A DNA stretch of 64,000 bases from Bradyrhizobium sp. LMTR 3 (GTDB lineage: Bacteria; Pseudomonadota; Alphaproteobacteria; Rhizobiales; Xanthobacteraceae), in NCBI RefSeq assembly GCF_001693485.1, contig NZ_MAXC01000008.1:112151-176150 (forward strand). The letters are read 5' to 3'. Positions 53,089 to 60,579 of this stretch are shown in pieces. The notes beneath the pieces are model-generated. The model was given only the letters and a program-made list of their open reading frames with translations. It searched no databases and was not told the origin of the DNA. The position numbers were made by a program, and so were the translations under genes. Position 1 is the first letter of the stretch. Every line of letters begins with the position of its first letter.

Positions 53089-54356
53089 TGGGCGGCCTGT
53101 CGACCATCGGATTTTCGGCTTTGCGAACGAGGGCGGCTGCCGCAGTTCTGATAGTGACTGCGGTGACGCTCGGCGCGTCGCAACCGGCATTCTCCGCCGA
53201 CGCCGCCTTCACCCAGTTCGTCGCCTCGCTATGGCCGGAGGCGCAGGCGGCCGGCGTGTCGCGTGCGACGTTCGATCGCGAAACGCAAGGACTGGAGCCT
53301 GACTACAAGCTGCCCGATCTCTTGCTGCCGGGCCGGCCGCCCACCGGCGCGCCGGCGCAAGCCGAATTCGTTCAGGTGCCGGCCGACTATGTGAAGGAAT
53401 CCTCGATCGCGCGGCTGGCGGCCGAAGGGCAGAAGCTGATGCAGAAGCATCGCGCGGCGCTCAGCGATATCGAGCAGCGCTTTGGCGTGCCGGCCACCAT
53501 CGTGCTCGCGATTTGGGGCCGCGAGACCGATTTCGGCCGCTACCGGTTGCCTTACGATATGCTCCGCGTGGTCGCGACGCAGGCCTATGTCGGCCGGCGC
53601 AAGGATCAGTATCGCACCGAGTTTATTCAGGCGCTCAAACTTCTCGGCGAGGGCGCGGTGGCGCGCAAGGATTTTCGCTCGTCCTGGGCCGGCGCCACCG
53701 GACTCACCCAGTTCCTGCCGTCCGAATATTACAAGCACGGCATGGATCTTGACGGCGACGGTCGTGTCGACATCTGGAATTCGGTGCCGGACGCGCTGGC
53801 GTCCGCCGCGCAGCAGCTCGTCAACAAGGGCTGGCAGCGTGGGGTGCGCTGGGCCTACGAGGTGAAGGCGCCGGCCAACGTCGATTGCACCATGGGCGTG
53901 CCCGAGGTGACGCAGCCGATTGCCGAATGGCTGCGCGCGGGCTTCGTGCCGGTGCGCGGACAAAGGCTGAGTGCGGCCGAACAGGCGCAGCCGGCCTCGC
54001 TGTTGCAGGTGGAGGGCATCTACGGCCCGTCGTTCCTCACGACGAAGAACTATTTCGTCATCAAGGAATACAATTTCTCCGATCTCTATGTGCTGTTCGT
54101 CGGCCATCTCGCCGACCGCATGGCGAGCCCGCTGCCGTTCGCAACGCCGTGGTCGGCCTCGACGCAGTTGCGCTCCGCCGATGTCGAGGCCATGCAGCGC
54201 CATTTGACGCGCATCGGTCTCTACAAGGACAAGCTCGACGGCAAGGCGGGCATGCAGACCCGTGCGGCATTGGGCGCGTATCAGAAGTCGGCGGGCATTA
54301 AGGTCGATTGCTGGCCGAGCGAAGCGGTGCTGCGCTCGATGAGCGGGGGTCGGTGA
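53088..54356 (+). CDS. Lytic murein transglycosylase, MltB type
   Basis: The protein has 422 residues. A signal peptide ends near PAFSAD. The lytic domain has the catalytic Glu in AIWGRETDFGRYRLPYDMLR, with TGLTQFLPSEYYKHG and DIWNSVPDALASAAQQL later. A C-terminal peptidoglycan-binding domain follows (VEAMQRHLTRIGLYKDKLDG). It cleaves the glycan chain of peptidoglycan in the periplasm. The ATG overlaps the YqhA stop by one base. The downstream intergenic region contains an interrupted repeat and an insertion sequence. Confidence 0.9.
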   Translation: MGGLSTIGFSALRTRAAAAVLIVTAVTLGASQPAFSADAAFTQFVASLWPEAQAAGVSRATFDRETQGLEPDYKLPDLLLPGRPPTGAPAQAEFVQVPADYVKESSIARLAAEGQKLMQKHRAALSDIEQRFGVPATIVLAIWGRETDFGRYRLPYDMLRVVATQAYVGRRKDQYRTEFIQALKLLGEGAVARKDFRSSWAGATGLTQFLPSEYYKHGMDLDGDGRVDIWNSVPDALASAAQQLVNKGWQRGVRWAYEVKAPANVDCTMGVPEVTQPIAEWLRAGFVPVRGQRLSAAEQAQPASLLQVEGIYGPSFLTTKNYFVIKEYNFSDLYVLFVGHLADRMASPLPFATPWSASTQLRSADVEAMQRHLTRIGLYKDKLDGKAGMQTRAALGAYQKSAGIKVDCWPSEAVLRSMSGGR

Positions 54357-54421
54357 CTACGTCGTAGATGTGGCAGCCGCGCTGGATCGGGTTAAGCCGG
54401 ATTTCGAGTAGAAGTTCGGAT

Positions 54422-54563
54422 CACCCTGGAGGGGGAGGGTCGGCTCACATGGAGCGCAGCGAAATGTGAGACGGGGTGGGGTGATCTCTCCATTCGGGCA
54501 CTGTTGGACGTGGAGAGACCGTCACCCCACCCCGCCGCTACGCGGCGACCCTCCCCCTCCAGG
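54422..54563. repeat. Palindromic repeat (family D-like) interrupted by an insertion sequence
   Basis: CACCCTGGAGGGGGAGGG opens the element and CGACCCTCCCCCTCCAGG is its inner right part; the rest (GGAGGG) resumes after the insertion sequence at 55751. The uninterrupted form is at 58201-58382. Inner parts ACGGGGTGGGGTGATCTCTC and CGTCACCCCACCCCG match that copy. Confidence 0.85.
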
Positions 54564-55741
54564 TAGGGGAATCGCATATGGCGTTAGAGGGGTGTTGCAT
54601 AGCGGTGCGAATTGGATTCTTCGGAGGTCTCCCGCTTCCCGAAGGAGACCAAGATGCGCAATCTCAGGCGGATATTTCGCCCGCTCAAAGATCCGCGTGC
54701 CAGCAACGCTCAACACAATCTGTTGGACATCCTCGTCATCGCCTTGGCGGCGACGCTGGCTGGCGCCAAAACCTGCACCGAGTTCGAGTTCTTCGGCAAA
54801 GGCCGAGAGAAGCTGTTGCGGCGGTTTCTGGAACTCAGATGCGGCATTCCCAGCCACGACACGTTCAGCAACGTCTTCCGTGCGCTGGACCCGAAGGGTC
54901 TGGAAGCGGTCTTGCGCAAGTTCGGCAAGGGCTTCGGCGTCAAAGGCGTGGTCAGCATCGACGGCAAGGCGCTGCGCGGGGCTTTCACGCGTGGCCGGCA
55001 GGCCACGCCGCTGCATATGGTCAATGTCTGGGCGACAGGCACGCGCATGGCCTTGGCTCAGAGGAAGGCTCCCCATCGCAACGAAATTGCCGGTGCTCTC
55101 GAAGTTCTGGCCCTGCTCGATCTGGACGGGGCCCTTGTCACCGCCGACGCCTTGCATTGCCGGCCCGACACGGCCCAGGCCATCCGCGATCGGAAGGGCC
55201 ATTACGTGTTGGCCATCAAGAGCAATCGCGGCCGGCTCTTCAAGGCCGCCAAGGCGCTGCTCGATGCGGCCCGGAAGCCAGCGCGGGCGAGCCAGCGAAG
55301 GACCTCCGCTCACGGCCGTGTCGAGCGCCGGCAGGCCATCGTCACGCCGGCACCACAGTTGGCGAAGCAATACGGCTTCCCCGCGATCGCTGCCGTCGGC
55401 CGCATCGACAGTTGGCGCGCCCACTCCGGCAAGCCCGCCAAGCACAAGGTTCGATACTTCCTGGCCTCGCGCCCGCTGTCGGCCAAGAAGCTGCTCGAGG
55501 TCGTGCGCGCCCACTGGGGCATCGAGAACAATCTGCACTGGGTCCTCGATACGGTCTTCGACGAGGATGCCTGCCGCAGTCGCAAGGATCACGCGCCGGA
55601 AAACCTCGCCGCTATCCGCAGGATCGCCATCAACGTCCTGCAGACAACACCAGGGCCGGCCCGCATCAGCCACAAAATGCTCCAGGCCAGATGGGACAAC
55701 GACTTCCTTCTCTCCGCCCTCGCCCATATGCGATAGCCCTA
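54564..55741 (+). mobile_element. ISAs1-family insertion sequence, complete (1,178 bp)
   Basis: The element has 18-bp terminal inverted repeats: TAGGGGAATCGCATATGG at 54564-54581 and, as reverse complement, TAGGGCTATCGCATATGG at 55724-55741 (16 of 18 bases the same). Both ends are flanked by the nine-base direct repeat CCCTCCAGG (54555-54563 and 55742-55750), which is the target duplication. One transposase gene fills it. The target is the arm of a palindromic repeat. The intact gene and exact duplication indicate a recent insertion. Confidence 0.92.
54654..55736 (+). CDS. ISAs1-family transposase
   Basis: The protein has 360 residues. DDE-type catalytic residues are the Asp in GVVSIDGKALRG, the Asp in ALVTADALHC and the Glu region in HWGIENNLHWVLDTVFDEDA. 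The latter also holds the conserved WGIEN motif of this family. The ATG at 54654 follows GAAGGAGACC; a longer in-frame start at 54612 is possible. The stop codon lies inside the right inverted repeat. There is no frameshift, so the enzyme is likely active. Confidence 0.93.
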   Translation: MRNLRRIFRPLKDPRASNAQHNLLDILVIALAATLAGAKTCTEFEFFGKGREKLLRRFLELRCGIPSHDTFSNVFRALDPKGLEAVLRKFGKGFGVKGVVSIDGKALRGAFTRGRQATPLHMVNVWATGTRMALAQRKAPHRNEIAGALEVLALLDLDGALVTADALHCRPDTAQAIRDRKGHYVLAIKSNRGRLFKAAKALLDAARKPARASQRRTSAHGRVERRQAIVTPAPQLAKQYGFPAIAAVGRIDSWRAHSGKPAKHKVRYFLASRPLSAKKLLEVVRAHWGIENNLHWVLDTVFDEDACRSRKDHAPENLAAIRRIAINVLQTTPGPARISHKMLQARWDNDFLLSALAHMR

Positions 55742-55783
55742 CCCTCCAGGGGAGGGTAACCAAACGTCCGTGCTTCTGTGGTG

Positions 55784-55817
55784 ATAAAAAAGCCCGGCCG
55801 AGATATCGGCCGGGCTT
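55784..55817 (-). terminator. Rho-independent terminator of the 55856-56128 gene
   Basis: On the minus strand AAGCCCGGCCGA and TCGGCCGGGCTT form a 12-bp stem with a four-base loop, followed by a T run (TTTTTT). It lies about 40 bases after the stop codon of the glycine-rich secreted protein gene. Confidence 0.9.
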
Positions 55818-55855
55818 CAGATCAAAACGCGCTTCTCGCGCGCCAATCGATCAGA

Positions 55856-56128
55856 TCAGTTGCAGACCTCGACGCGGCGATAGCGCCAGTCGTAGCCATC
55901 CCAGAAGCGCTCGCGAACCATGCGGCACGCCGGATAGGGCGCCTCTTCCACATACACCGGGCCGCCATAGGCCGGGCGGCTGGAAGCAATCGCGCCACCG
56001 ATGATCGCGCCGCCGAGCAAGCCGGCCGCCACGCCCGCGGCAACGCCACGCTGTGCACTTGCGGGCGTCGAGGCAAGCGAACCGGCAATCGTTGCGACCG
56101 CGACGAAGGCAGCAAATGTCTTCTTCAT
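55856..56128 (-). CDS. Glycine-rich secreted small protein (paralogue 1)
   Basis: This 90-residue protein has a signal peptide ending near PASAQ. After it comes RGVAAGVAAGLLGGAIIGGA, a glycine-zipper-like stretch, and a C-terminus with a Cys pair (PACRMVRERFWDGYDWRYRR then VEVCN). The RFWDGY-W-x-x-R-x-V-x-VC end is shared with the gene at 56360-56671. CAGGAGAGC precedes the ATG at 56128. It is probably in the periplasm or outer membrane. No function is known. Confidence 0.82.
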   Translation of the reverse strand: MKKTFAAFVAVATIAGSLASTPASAQRGVAAGVAAGLLGGAIIGGAIASSRPAYGGPVYVEEAPYPACRMVRERFWDGYDWRYRRVEVCN

Positions 56129-56296
56129 GTCTTGGGCTCTCCTGGAGTGACGCCTTCGGGCGCCGGGTTTAGGGGATGACTCACACGCTGTTTCGAACTG
56201 CCGCTTCGCTAAAAAAGCGCACATGGGTCAATCGAAAGTAAACGTCTTCAAACGGTCGCGGAAAAAAACGGTCTTTTTCGGGCCGAAAATCGCATG

Positions 56297-56328
56297 CACC
56301 CCGGAAAAGCACCTGCTTTTCCGGGGTG
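56297..56328 (-). terminator. Hairpin after the second glycine-rich gene
   Basis: CACCCCGGAAAAGCA and TGCTTTTCCGGGGTG pair perfectly over 15 bases with a two-base loop (56297-56328). T residues come only about ten bases later, so it is a terminator-like hairpin rather than a classical one. Confidence 0.65.
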
Positions 56329-56359
56329 TTGAGCGCAATTTAATGAAGATGAACGACCG

Positions 56360-56671
56360 CTAGTCGCAGACCCTGACGTTGCGGACCCGCCAGCCATAGC
56401 CATCCCAGAACCGCTGCCGCTGCCAGATGCAGGACTCGCCGTAGCCGGGATCGACGACATAGGCCGGGCCGCCATAGCCGGGCTCATAGTAGCCCGGGCC
56501 GTAATAGTAGCCGTTCTGCGAAGCAATCGCGCCGCCGACAATGGCGCCGCCGATCAATCCGGCGGCGACGCCCGCTGCAACGCCGCGCTGCGCCTGGGCG
56601 GGGGCGGGAACAGCCACGGCCGAAACGGCCAACGCGGCGGCGGCACCGAGCGCCATCAATGTCTTCTTCAT
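56360..56671 (-). CDS. Glycine-rich secreted small protein (paralogue 2)
   Basis: This 103-residue protein has a signal peptide ending at PAQAQ. RGVAAGVAAGLIGGAIVGGA matches paralogue 1, as does the C-terminal RFWDGYGWRVRNVRVCD. In between is a Tyr/Gly/Pro-rich region (YYYGPGYYEPGYGGPAYV) not in paralogue 1. The pair arose by tandem duplication and then diverged in the middle. A Cys in GESCIWQRQ and the final VCD probably form one disulfide. No function is known. Confidence 0.84.
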   Translation of the reverse strand: MKKTLMALGAAAALAVSAVAVPAPAQAQRGVAAGVAAGLIGGAIVGGAIASQNGYYYGPGYYEPGYGGPAYVVDPGYGESCIWQRQRFWDGYGWRVRNVRVCD

Positions 56672-56847
56672 GGCTCACCTTTCTCAAAAGGGCATTGGGG
56701 TTTGTCGCGGCAAAAGTTCCACATTTCGCTTGAATGATCAATGAACGCCAAGGCCCCCGGCGATGACGAAAACGGGAGGTGAGGCAGATCACGGTGCTAA
56801 GATACCGAAGTGTTATTCTTGGTCCGTGAACGCAGGACAGGACGACG

Positions 56848-57114
56848 ATGGGCGGAATGGCGGCATTCGTGGTGGCGGTCGGCGGCACGTCGCTGATCTG
56901 CTACCTGCTGATGAACCGGGTGCAGAATCGCAAGCCCCGGCGCGAGAGCGCCAGTGGCGACAGCTATGGCGCAACTTCCAGCGACAGTTTCGGCGGCAGC
57001 GGTTGGAGCCTGTTTTCCGGGAGCGGCAGCGACAGTTCTTCGTCCCATGAATCCGCTTCATCCAGCGATAGCAGCGGAGGCGGTGGCGACGGCGGGGGTG
57101 GTGGCGGCGATTGA
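56848..57114 (+). CDS. Small membrane protein with Ser/Gly-rich tail
   Basis: This 88-residue protein has one N-terminal hydrophobic segment (AAFVVAVGGTSLICYLLMNR). A short basic stretch follows, then a low-complexity tail of Ser, Gly and Asp (SSDSSGGGGDGGGGGGD at the end). It is probably an inner-membrane protein with a flexible tail. GACAGGACGACG precedes the ATG. I do not recognise a family. Confidence 0.6.
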   Translation: MGGMAAFVVAVGGTSLICYLLMNRVQNRKPRRESASGDSYGATSSDSFGGSGWSLFSGSGSDSSSSHESASSSDSSGGGGDGGGGGGD

Positions 57115-57291
57115 TAGCGGAAAACCGGCAATCAGCGCCGGATTGATTTACCGCAATACTCCTTTTTAGATTCATTCCAGTATTTCCCCGGCATCAGTTT
57201 GGAATTGCTTGAAAATGCGGCTTTTCCTTTTGCATCTCGGAGCTCTCTTCCATATCGATGAGTAGGCATCACCCAAGGTTTTACCGGTTTC

Positions 57292-57567
57292 ATGATCGTC
57301 TGTTCCTGCAACGTGCTGAGCGACCACGATGTCCGTAATGCTGTGACTGCAGCTTCGGACCTGCCGCGAAATCCCAAACAGATTTACGGTTGCCTCGGCT
57401 GCAGCGCCGAATGCGGCCGTTGCGCGCGCACCATCAAGACCATCATCGACGAAGCGCTCGGCGCCTGCGCCAAGGAGTGCTGCTCCGGTTGCCCGCACAC
57501 GCGCCACGCCGCCAACGATGAGCCCGCGCAGGAAACCGCTCCGGCCTTCGCCCTCGCGGCCTGCTGA
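57292..57567 (+). CDS. bfd: Bacterioferritin-associated ferredoxin
   Basis: The protein has 91 residues. The [2Fe-2S] ligands Cys4, Cys6, Cys41 and Cys44 (MIVCSCNVLS and ECGRCARTIK) are present. It donates electrons to bacterioferritin so that stored ferric iron can be released. It is longer than the 64-residue Escherichia coli protein because of a tail with four extra cysteines (ACAKECCSGCPHTRH) and an acidic/Ala end. Additional Cys34 and Cys37 lie next to the cluster site. bfr lies 139 bp downstream. The ATG at 57292 is the natural start. Confidence 0.9.
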   Translation: MIVCSCNVLSDHDVRNAVTAASDLPRNPKQIYGCLGCSAECGRCARTIKTIIDEALGACAKECCSGCPHTRHAANDEPAQETAPAFALAAC

Positions 57568-57645
57568 AATCCCTCTGAAATCCCCTGATTTCCTCGGTTC
57601 CCCACCGCTTTTTTCGCGGAACAGTTGCTCTTGGCCCCAAACTGA

Positions 57646-57662
57646 TTTAGAAGCGTTCTAAA
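57646..57662. promoter_or_regulatory. Irr iron control element upstream of bfr
   Basis: TTTAGAAGCGTTCTAAA has perfect seven-base arms (TTTAGAA / TTCTAAA) around GCG, the palindrome form of the iron control element bound by Irr in rhizobia. It ends 44 bases before the bfr ATG, a typical promoter position, and would repress bfr when iron is low. Confidence 0.75.
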
Positions 57663-57706
57663 TACAGTGTCAGGCCGCCTCTGGCCTGAAGAAATTGGAG
57701 TGGACC

Positions 57707-58192
57707 ATGCAGGGCGATCCCAAGGTCATCGACTATCTCAACAAGGGCCTGCGCAGCGAGCTCACCGCGATCAACCAGTACTGGCTGCACTACCGGCTCC
57801 TGAACAATTGGGGCCTGTTGGATTTTGCCAAGGTCTGGCGCAAGGAATCCATCGAGGAGATGGAGCACGCCGACAAGTTCACCGATCGGATCCTGTTCCT
57901 CGACGGCTTTCCCAACATGCAGGTGCTCGATCCGCTCCGGATCGGCCAGAACGTCAGGGAAATCATCGAATGCGATCTCGCCTCCGAGATCGCCGCGCGC
58001 ACGCTCTATCAGGAAGCCGCAACCTATTGCCATGGCGTCAAGGACTACGTCTCACGCGACCTGTTCGAAAGCCTGATGAAGGACGAGGAACATCACATCG
58101 ACTTCCTCGAAACCCAGCTTGACCTGATCCAGCGCATCGGCCTCGAGCTCTACACCCAAAAGCACGTCGGCGGGCTCGAGAACGGGGACTGA
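57707..58192 (+). CDS. bfr: Bacterioferritin
   Basis: The protein has 161 residues. All ferroxidase residues are present: Glu18, Glu51, His54, Glu94, Glu127 and His130. So is the haem ligand Met52 (EEMEHADKF). It forms a 24-subunit shell that oxidises and stores iron. TTGGAGTGG precedes the ATG at 57707; an ATG four codons upstream is not part of the family. The adjacent bfd and the Irr box make this an iron-storage unit. A repeat follows the stop. Confidence 0.95.
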   Translation: MQGDPKVIDYLNKGLRSELTAINQYWLHYRLLNNWGLLDFAKVWRKESIEEMEHADKFTDRILFLDGFPNMQVLDPLRIGQNVREIIECDLASEIAARTLYQEAATYCHGVKDYVSRDLFESLMKDEEHHIDFLETQLDLIQRIGLELYTQKHVGGLENGD

Positions 58193-58200
58193 GCTTTTCA

Positions 58201-58382
58201 CCCTCCCCTGGAGGGGTCCGAGACGAGCGAAGCTCGCTCGTGGGTCGGCTCGCATGAGCGTAGCGACATGCGAGACGGGGTGGGGTGATCTCTCCACTCG
58301 GGCACTGTTGGGGGTGGAGGGACCGTCACCCCACCCCGCCGCGCGTTACACGCGCATCGACCCTCCCCCTCCAGGGGAGGGT
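58201..58382. repeat. Palindromic repeat (family D-like), uninterrupted copy
   Basis: CCCTCCCCTGGAGGGGTCCG opens it and CCCTCCAGGGGAGGG ends it, with ACGGGGTGGGGTGATCTCTC and CGTCACCCCACCCCG inside. It is the intact form of the element split by the insertion sequence at 54564. It follows bfr. Confidence 0.88.
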
Positions 58383-58406
58383 GTACGTGTCGCCCAACAA
58401 TCTTCC

Positions 58407-59009
58407 CTACAACTGCGTCTTGTAGCGCTCGTAGATCTCGGCCTGGCTTTCGCGCTCGCCAAGTCCGGTCTGATCGTGGATCACTTCGCCGATGCTCGGC
58501 ATCACCGAGCGTTCGACTTGCGTGGCCGCCCACAGTTTCGAGCGCATCAGCGCCTTGCCACAGTGGAAATAGGCTTCCCTGACGTCGATATGCAGCACCG
58601 CGCGCGGCGGCTTGCCGAATTCGATCATCGACGCCATCAGCTCCGGATCGACAGACAGCTTCCCCTTGCCGCCGACGCGCAGCGTCTCGTCGATTCCGGG
58701 CACGAAGAAGATCAACTGCACGAAGCCTGATCCCTCGACGATATTGCGAAAGCTGTCGATCCGGTTGTTGCCGGAACGATCCGGCATCAAGAGCAGGTTC
58801 GGTCCCGCGACATGAACGAAGCCGGGGTTGCCGCCGCGCGGCGACGCATCGACGCTGCCGTCCGAGCCTGAGGTGGCGAGCACGCAGAACGGCGACATGC
58901 CGATGAATTTTTTCGCATGCGCATCGATCTCCGGCCGTGCCTTGGCGATCACGCGCGGCGTGGGAGTGGGATAGATCGTGGCGAGGTCGCCAGGGGCAAG
59001 ATCGGACAA
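58407..59009 (-). CDS. Pyridoxamine 5'-phosphate oxidase family flavoprotein
   Basis: The protein has 200 residues. The split-barrel flavin-binding fold is seen in MSPFCVLATSGSDGSVDASP, FVHVAGPNLLLMPDRSGNNR and IVEGSGFVQLIFFVPGIDET. It fits the PPOX subgroup called MSMEG_1061-like, which binds FMN or F420. It starts with TTG at 59009, supported by AAAGGAGC spaced eight bases before it; no ATG is available near the conserved start. The substrate is unknown. It lies 25 bases after a repeat. Confidence 0.82.
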   Translation of the reverse strand: MSDLAPGDLATIYPTPTPRVIAKARPEIDAHAKKFIGMSPFCVLATSGSDGSVDASPRGGNPGFVHVAGPNLLLMPDRSGNNRIDSFRNIVEGSGFVQLIFFVPGIDETLRVGGKGKLSVDPELMASMIEFGKPPRAVLHIDVREAYFHCGKALMRSKLWAATQVERSVMPSIGEVIHDQTGLGERESQAEIYERYKTQL

Positions 59010-59074
59010 GGGCGGCTCCTTTGCGATTTTCCGTCAGATTATCATTCGCCGGTGTCACCGTCATCTTGAAGAAT

Positions 59075-59428
59075 CTAAACCGCGTCCGCCGGCACGAAGC
59101 AGCTAATGATGATGCTGCCGCGGTGATGCACGTACCACACCACGGCTTCGCCGATCGGGTTGCCCTGGTCGCGAATGACCGCGCGCTCGGGCACCTGCAT
59201 CCATTGGCCCTCGATCGGCACCCAATAGGCGCCGCCGCGAACGTCGTAGCTGGTGCGATGGCCGTCGGAAATATCGCAACAGGGTACGCCGTTCGGCGCG
59301 ATCACGCTCTTGAACCAGGCGCGGATATCGGGCGGCACGTGGTCGTACTGGCCCCTGTCGACGGCGAGCGCTGCGCCGGCCTGCATCGAAAGGCAGGCGA
59401 GCAGGACCAATGGCGCAAGCCTTCGCAT
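59075..59428 (-). CDS. Secreted conserved hypothetical protein
   Basis: This 117-residue protein has a signal peptide (MRRLAPLVLLACLSMQAGAA, cleaved near LAVDR). The mature part has GVPCCDISDGHRTSYDVRGG and WVPIEGQWMQVPERAV, then GEAVVWYVHHRGSIIISCFV. This combination is common among secreted Bradyrhizobium proteins, as I recall it. Adjacent cysteines in PCCD and a later one in SCF may coordinate a metal or form a disulfide. GCGGAGGATCG precedes the ATG. No function is known. Confidence 0.72.
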   Translation of the reverse strand: MRRLAPLVLLACLSMQAGAALAVDRGQYDHVPPDIRAWFKSVIAPNGVPCCDISDGHRTSYDVRGGAYWVPIEGQWMQVPERAVIRDQGNPIGEAVVWYVHHRGSIIISCFVPADAV

Positions 59429-59758
59429 ACGATCCTCCGCTTTCGTTTGTCTTGTCCTCGCGACGGCGCATGCCACCGACGATTCGTAATGCAAGGACAA
59501 TTGAAGCGGAGCCCGCGCGCGCATGCACGCTCAAATAATGAGCGATGTGCGCGGTGCAGATTTGATGCGGTGCGAAATCGTGACTTCTGGCTGGTCGTCC
59601 CATACACAGTTTGATGCGAGCCACGACTTGCTCAACCGTCGCACCGAACTGATTGCTGCCTTGAAATAGGGCAGCACGAACGTGCTATCGATCTTGCGTG
59701 TGGATTCGCGGTGAGCTGCCTTGCACAGCAAGCTGCCAAACAAGCGCTCTAACCGCCC
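59429..59758. other. Intergenic stretch with no supported gene
   Basis: The 330 bases hold several short frames, including one of 48 codons at 59523-59669, but none with a ribosome site or recognisable residues. No repeat or strong stem is evident. Confidence 0.4.
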
Positions 59759-60460
59759 GTGGTTGGTGTAAGCAGCCGCCCTACGGTCATCTTCACGATT
59801 GGAAACGCGTTGGGCACGAACCCGAAGATTGCGTTAGGCCTGCTTTCACCCGTGGGATTGCTGTTTGCGCTCCCCCTATTGCTTTGGGCTTTCAGCTTGA
59901 CCGAACGCTTCGGGTTGGAGAAATGCAGCATCGGTTCCATTAGCGACGTCGAATACCAACGCATTCTGTCTCGGGCCGGCGCGCAGCGCTGGACAGTATG
60001 GCCCGGTCTGTCGAATGGGGTGTTCTGGCCGTCGGACAATGGCTTTCGAGCCCCGACAGCATCTTTCAACACCAATCTCAACAATCAGCTTCTCTCACAT
60101 GTCAGAGAGCTTGCTGGACCCGACGCGTCCATGAATCGCCAACTTGCTTCGGGCCATGCCGTTATGCGCAGCATGGGCGCAGAATACGTCCAGACTTTGG
60201 AAGTACCGGATATGCGTCGGGATCGCTCCGGTTCGCGCATCAGTTTCACATACTACTTGCCGCAAGTGCGCTTCGCGCCTGCGTGCGTTCTTTGCCTGAT
60301 ATGGCGGTACACGACGATTGACGTGATCTTTTCTCATGACCTCGCCACCGACCGATACGAGTTGCAGGCAGTGAACGTTCTGCACGAAGGGCTGAAAGGT
60401 AGCTCCGACAAAAATCGCGCGCGCAACGTCCCATGGGGTAGTTGCCCCGAGTTTCGATGA
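59759..60460 (+). CDS. Hypothetical protein with one membrane segment
   Basis: The frame of 233 residues starts with GTG and has a hydrophobic segment at about 24-45 (ALGLLSPVGLLFALPLLLWA). The rest is soluble and mixed (SFNTNLNNQLLSHVRELAGP). I do not recognise a family, and no ribosome site stands before the GTG, so the exact start is uncertain. It sits in an island of low-similarity genes before the alpha/beta hydrolase. Composition is less GC-biased than its neighbours, which may point to acquisition. Confidence 0.5.
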   Translation: MVGVSSRPTVIFTIGNALGTNPKIALGLLSPVGLLFALPLLLWAFSLTERFGLEKCSIGSISDVEYQRILSRAGAQRWTVWPGLSNGVFWPSDNGFRAPTASFNTNLNNQLLSHVRELAGPDASMNRQLASGHAVMRSMGAEYVQTLEVPDMRRDRSGSRISFTYYLPQVRFAPACVLCLIWRYTTIDVIFSHDLATDRYELQAVNVLHEGLKGSSDKNRARNVPWGSCPEFR

Positions 60461-60579
60461 TCCTTTCGCAATGCATGATCGGATCAAGCAACGCCAGCCG
60501 CGGGACCGCAGATCGGCGTTTCCCGACTCGGGAAAATGACTACCCGACATCGCGCACTCGCTTCGATGCGCGTGCCGTT

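Noticed and set aside
54522..55763. Long minus-strand frame through the insertion sequence
   Set aside because: It spans both inverted repeats and opposes the intact transposase, so it is a shadow.
57132..57293. 53-codon minus-strand frame whose start overlaps the bfd start on the other strand
   Set aside because: Only a weak AGGA lies before it, it occupies the bfd promoter region, and no family is recognised.
59523..59669. 48-codon plus-strand frame with an ATG
   Set aside because: No ribosome site or recognisable residues; it lies in a region with low coding character.
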